Origin: Actinomycetota bacterium
Lineage (GTDB): Bacteria; Actinomycetota; Thermoleophilia; Gaiellales; Gaiellaceae
Reading direction: 5' to 3'
DNA length: 8,517 bases
NCBI GenBank assembly: GCA_005883365.1
Contig: VAXA01000214.1
Coordinates: 1 to 8,517, forward strand
How positions within the stretch are numbered: position 1 is the stretch's first letter; each line of letters begins with the position of its first letter. This document shows positions 6,058 through 8,517 of this stretch, piece after piece. Below the pieces are notes generated by a model that had not been told where the DNA came from, did no database searches, and saw nothing but the letters and a program-made list of their open reading frames with translations. Both the position numbers and the translations under genes were made by a program.

Positions 6058-7261
6058 GGCCGCCTCCGGGGAGAAGCCGTATCGCGTCTATCGCGGCGGC
6101 CGAGCTAAGGGGAAAGTGCCGCTCGCGCGCCACGACCGGGAGGCGCGGAGGGCCGTCCGCAGCGACGGCAGCGGTCCCGGCAAGATCGTCGAGCGGCGCC
6201 CGCGCCGCCGCCTCTGGCTCGGATGGACGCGCCGCCGCTGGATCCTCGTCGCGATCCTCGGCCTGATCCTCTTCTTCGCTGTCTGGGGCCTGGCCGGGTA
6301 CCTCTCCGTCTCGAGCGGAGTGAGCGACGCCAACGCGCGCCTCCCGAAGAACGTGCGACCCGCTCTCACGCCGGACAACGGCCTGCTCTTCTCCACCCCG
6401 ACGACGATCCTCCTGCTCGGCACCGACCACGCGACCGGCAGGGGAAGTGCGGGCCGCGGGGCCGACCAGCACTCCGACTCGATCACGCTGCTCCACACCG
6501 ATCCCGGCCGGCATCGGCTCTACTACCTCTCGATCCCGCGCGACCTGCGCGCGTATGTGCCGGGCTACGGCTACCAGAAGATCAACACGGCGATGCAGTA
6601 CGGCGGCACGAGGCTCGCAATCCGCGCCGTCGACAAGCTCGTCGGCGCAGGGATGCCGATCAACCACGTCGTGATCGTCGACTTCAACCAGTTCGAGAAG
6701 CTGATCGACGCGATCGGCGGGATCACCGTCAACGTGCCGGAGAACATCGTCTCGAACCGGTTCGACTGCCCCTACTCGACGCAGCAGCGGTGCCTCCAGT
6801 GGAAAGGCTGGCGCTTCCACAAGGGCCCGACGCATCTGAGCGGGCACGAGGCCCTCATCTTCTCCCGCATCCGCGAGAACAGCCTCGATCCGTCGTGGAC
6901 GGATTTCGACCGCCAGCACGACCAGCAGCTCGTGGAGCAGGCGACGCTGAACAAGCTTTCGAGCCCCTCGCTCTTCTTCTCGCTTCCGTTCGACGGCAAC
7001 TCGCTGCTCAAGCCGATCGCCACCGACCTCTCGACGTGGAAGCTGCTCCAGCTCTCCTGGGTCAAGTTCCGGTCGGGCAAGTCGATCCACTGCCGACTCG
7101 GCGGGACCTCCGAGACGATCGGCGGCGGCGCCTACATCATCGGCAGCTCGGAGAACATCCGGGTGATCGACGAGGTGTTGGGACGGTCGGCGCCGCAGCC
7201 GCCGCCGAAGGGTGAGCCATACGCGCCGGGTTGCATCGTCGGCGCGAACAGCAACTACTGA
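6056..7261 (+). CDS. LCP (LytR-CpsA-Psr) family cell-wall glycopolymer ligase
   Basis: LCP enzymes transfer undecaprenyl-pyrophosphate-linked glycopolymers onto peptidoglycan at the outer face of the membrane. The 401 residues comprise a basic cytoplasmic tail (1-61, including KPYRVYRGGR), one membrane anchor (about 62-84), and an extracellular LCP domain: ILLLGTDH (118-125), SDSITLLHTDP (140-150), LSIPRDLRAYVPG (158-170), KINTAMQYGG (175-184), VDFNQFEKLIDAIGGI (208-223), ALIFSRIRE (266-274) and DFDRQHDQQLV (283-293). Arg162, Asp163, R271, R273, R286 and Q290 match the lipid-pyrophosphate-binding set. The usual second Arg of RxxRQ is Asp289. Four extracellular Cys (238, 246, 346, 393) could form two disulfides. 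The ATG at 6056 is favoured because the conserved-looking basic tail follows it; a GTG at 6116 behind AAGGGG is the alternative. The gene is divergent from the kinase and convergent with the FmdB gene. Confidence 0.93.
   Translation: MAASGEKPYRVYRGGRAKGKVPLARHDREARRAVRSDGSGPGKIVERRPRRRLWLGWTRRRWILVAILGLILFFAVWGLAGYLSVSSGVSDANARLPKNVRPALTPDNGLLFSTPTTILLLGTDHATGRGSAGRGADQHSDSITLLHTDPGRHRLYYLSIPRDLRAYVPGYGYQKINTAMQYGGTRLAIRAVDKLVGAGMPINHVVIVDFNQFEKLIDAIGGITVNVPENIVSNRFDCPYSTQQRCLQWKGWRFHKGPTHLSGHEALIFSRIRENSLDPSWTDFDRQHDQQLVEQATLNKLSSPSLFFSLPFDGNSLLKPIATDLSTWKLLQLSWVKFRSGKSIHCRLGGTSETIGGGAYIIGSSENIRVIDEVLGRSAPQPPPKGEPYAPGCIVGANSNY
6063..6067 (-). promoter_or_regulatory. Ribosome binding site of the ROK kinase (inside the LCP gene)
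   Basis: GGAGG on the minus strand, 5 nt before the ATG at 6057. The same bases read on the other strand are codons 3 and 4 of the LCP gene (Ala-Ser), so one stretch serves as ribosome binding site for one gene and coding sequence for the other, if both starts are right. The kinase promoter must then lie further inside the LCP 5' coding region; no clear one was found there. Confidence 0.65.
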
Positions 7262-7266
7262 ACGCA

Positions 7267-7291
7267 GCCGCCGTCAGTCGCCGCCGGCGGC
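7267..7291. terminator. Possible hairpin between convergent LCP and FmdB genes
   Basis: GCCGCCG at 7267-7273 can pair with CGGCGGC at 7285-7291 around an 11-nt loop, starting 6 nt after the LCP stop and running into the last FmdB codons. Only 12 nt separate the two stop codons. There is no U-run, so it is not a canonical intrinsic terminator, and a 12-bp palindrome overlaps it; GC-rich sequence makes such stems common. Confidence 0.2.
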
Positions 7292-7573
7292 GGCCTTCTT
7301 CTCCGCCGGCTTCGTATCGCTCTTGCCGCTCTCGCCGGCCTTGCTCTCACCACCGGACGAGCCGCCGTCGCCGCCCTCCTTCTTCGCGTCCTTCCCCTTG
7401 CCGTAGTCCGTCGTGTAGAAGCCGGATCCCTTGTAGTGGATCGCGATCGGATAGAGGACGAGCTCGACGGGAGACGCACCGCAGACGTCGCACTTCTGCG
7501 GCGCCGGGGCCGTCATGGCCTGGAAACGCTCGAAGTGGTGCCCGTTCGGGCAGCGGTACTCGTAGATCGGCAC
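7274..7573 (-). CDS. FmdB family small zinc ribbon protein
   Basis: A 99-residue protein with an N-terminal FmdB/CxxC_CxxC-SSSS zinc ribbon and a disordered tail. MPIYEYRCPNGHHFERF opens with the family's aromatic strand. C8 and the pair C28-C31 (KCDVCG) are clear ligands, and the second Cys of the usual first CxxC is missing, with Gly11-His12-His13 in its place, so a His probably completes the site. Residues 33-57 (VELVLYPIAIHYKGSGFYTTDYGK) match the family's KGSGFY..DY block. From about 58 the chain is only Lys, Gly, Ser, Glu and Ala. The molecular role of these proteins is not settled; FmdB was named as a putative regulator. The start is GTG at 7573, without a Shine-Dalgarno, and TACCGT ends 8 nt before it. 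The gene lies 33 nt behind the membrane protein gene. Confidence 0.92.
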   Translation of the reverse strand: MPIYEYRCPNGHHFERFQAMTAPAPQKCDVCGASPVELVLYPIAIHYKGSGFYTTDYGKGKDAKKEGGDGGSSGGESKAGESGKSDTKPAEKKAAAGGD

Positions 7574-7581
7574 GGCTGCGG

Positions 7582-7587
7582 ACGGTA
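7582..7587 (-). promoter_or_regulatory. Putative FmdB-gene -10 element (TACCGT), leaderless-type position
   Basis: TACCGT on the minus strand ends 8 nt before the GTG at 7573, inside the 33-nt gap after the membrane protein gene. With no Shine-Dalgarno present, transcription starting 7-9 nt downstream would give a leaderless or nearly leaderless message. No -35 match is visible. Assignment by position and TANNNT pattern only. Confidence 0.35.
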
Positions 7588-7606
7588 CCAGCGCCGCAGG
7601 AAGCTA

Positions 7607-8517
7607 CTAGCTCCGCGGAACCTCGCTCGGCACCGGCTCGGGCTCGAGCTTCGCCGGCACGAGAACGCGCGAGCGCGCCGGCGCCGGGCCGGGCGCGAAG
7701 CGGGCGAAAGCGCCGACGACTGCAATTCCAGCCGCGAGCTCGTAGGCAGCGGAGTCGTTGATCAGTAGCGACGTCGCGATCGCGACGCCGAAGGCGAGGA
7801 GGACGTCCCGCGTCTCCCGCTGCCTCGCGCCTCGCCAGGCAAGCGCGAACGCGAGTGCGAGCACGAGCAGCAGCGGCATGACGAGCTGCCACGAATGGAG
7901 CGCAGGGACATAGGAGAGCGGGACGCGGCTCTCGAGCGACCCGAGCAGCCCGCCACCGTTGTGCGAGAACGCGCTGCGCAGGTGGTTCGGGCCCGGCTGG
8001 GCGAGACCGCGGGAGACGATCCAGAGAACGGCGACCGCCGCGGAGGCGAGCATGCCGACGAAGCCGCTCACGCCAAGTCGGAACAGCCGCATCCCCAGGA
8101 CCGCGAGCGCTATCCCGAGCACGATCGCGCCGCCGCCGTCCGCGCCGAGACGGTTGTCCGTCATCACAACGAGGCCGAAGACGCCGAAGAGGACGAAGCC
8201 CAGTAGCCCGAAACGCCGCCGCGCGAGGAACGCCCCCAGCAGAAGAGGCGCCAGCAGCAATGTCTCGACCTGGTTGCCGAATCCCCAGAAGCGCGAGTTC
8301 TGGGTGGGGCCGAACGGGTTGACCGCCTGCCACTCGGGCCGCCGGACCATGACCAGCGCGTAGAGCGCAACCACCCCGCCGTAGAGCGCGAGCAGCGCCG
8401 ACTCGCTGCGGCAGGCGCGCGCGAGGCCGAGCGCGACGAACATGGTTCCCGCCGAGACCGCAGCGCACATCAGCACCTCGTTCGAAACTTGCCCGATCCC
8501 GAGAGCGAGCTTGACGA
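7607..8517 (-). CDS. Polytopic membrane protein of unknown function (5' end cut by window edge)
   Basis: The frame is open to the right edge, so the start lies outside; the GTG at 8476 is internal, because VKLALGIGQVSNE precedes it without a stop. The 302 visible residues hold about eight or nine hydrophobic helices (roughly 15-31, 39-57, 83-98, 103-119, 128-143, 149-168, 208-227, 238-252, 258-273) and a Pro/Arg-rich cytoplasmic-type tail. Loops worth noting are NPFGPTQNSRFWGFGNQVET (66-85), TDNRLGADGGG (119-129) and SAFSHNGGG (181-189); the Gly/Asn/Asp-rich loops look like conserved functional sites, not mere linkers. I do not recognise the family with confidence. A glycan- or envelope-related membrane role is possible from the nearby LCP gene, but that is weak. 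The gene ends in two consecutive in-frame TAG codons (7609-7607, 7606-7604). Confidence 0.85.
   Translation of the reverse strand, partial: VKLALGIGQVSNEVLMCAAVSAGTMFVALGLARACRSESALLALYGGVVALYALVMVRRPEWQAVNPFGPTQNSRFWGFGNQVETLLLAPLLLGAFLARRRFGLLGFVLFGVFGLVVMTDNRLGADGGGAIVLGIALAVLGMRLFRLGVSGFVGMLASAAVAVLWIVSRGLAQPGPNHLRSAFSHNGGGLLGSLESRVPLSYVPALHSWQLVMPLLLVLALAFALAWRGARQRETRDVLLAFGVAIATSLLINDSAAYELAAGIAVVGAFARFAPGPAPARSRVLVPAKLEPEPVPSEVPRS

Noticed and set aside
4541..7090. An 849-codon open frame on the minus strand covering DUF402 and running antisense through LCP
   Set aside because: Only its last 193 codons (from 5122) match a family. The rest lies out of frame over the ROK gene and antisense to the LCP gene, and is low-complexity.
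7279..7290. Perfect GCCGCCGGCGGC palindrome at the end of the FmdB gene as a protein-binding operator
   Set aside because: It encodes the Ala-Ala-Gly-Gly tail in GC-rich codons, and such palindromes arise easily at this base composition.

Overview
The window is a densely coded, high-GC chromosomal segment of an actinobacterial type. The protein signatures (short-form MetRS with a CCCH zinc knuckle, an LCP protein starting with a KPYRVYRGGR-like basic tail, FmdB with a CPNGHHFE ribbon) fit the Thermoleophilia (Gaiellales or Solirubrobacterales-like) best. That placement is an inference from remembered family patterns, not a database result. No mobile element, CRISPR array, RNA gene or non-coding stretch over about 65 bases was found.

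Layout. From 6057 leftwards, seven minus-strand genes follow each other: a ROK sugar kinase, a DUF402 (FomD-like) protein, a 2H-phosphoesterase/2'-5' RNA ligase-like protein, rsmI, a membrane-anchored M23 peptidase-like protein, metG, and tatD, which runs off the left edge. The first four are overlapped (1, 11 and 1 nt), and metG/tatD overlap by 4 nt (GTGA). The rsmI-M23 and M23-metG gaps are short and each holds a promoter-like element. Head-to-head with the kinase, on the plus strand, lies an LCP (LytR-CpsA-Psr) cell-wall ligase (6056-7261). It is convergent with a small FmdB-type zinc ribbon protein, behind which sits a polytopic membrane protein of unknown function cut by the right edge.

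How the genes may work together. metG, tatD and rsmI are conserved translation/RNA-maintenance neighbours in many Gram-positive and actinobacterial genomes. LCP, M23 and perhaps the unknown membrane protein belong to the cell envelope. The ROK-DUF402-2H unit would act on sugars and nucleotides or RNA ends; its specific role is unknown.

The most notable sequence-level points are: the two divergent start codons share one CATG; several transcription-unit heads lack a Shine-Dalgarno site and carry a -10-like hexamer 6-10 nt before the start codon, suggesting leaderless or near-leaderless mRNAs; the M23 domain has Tyr where the HxH catalytic His is expected; and the ROK zinc site is a rearranged Cys/His variant. 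I did not find a convincing new multi-gene system; this is mostly an ordinary housekeeping/envelope region with some interesting local features.
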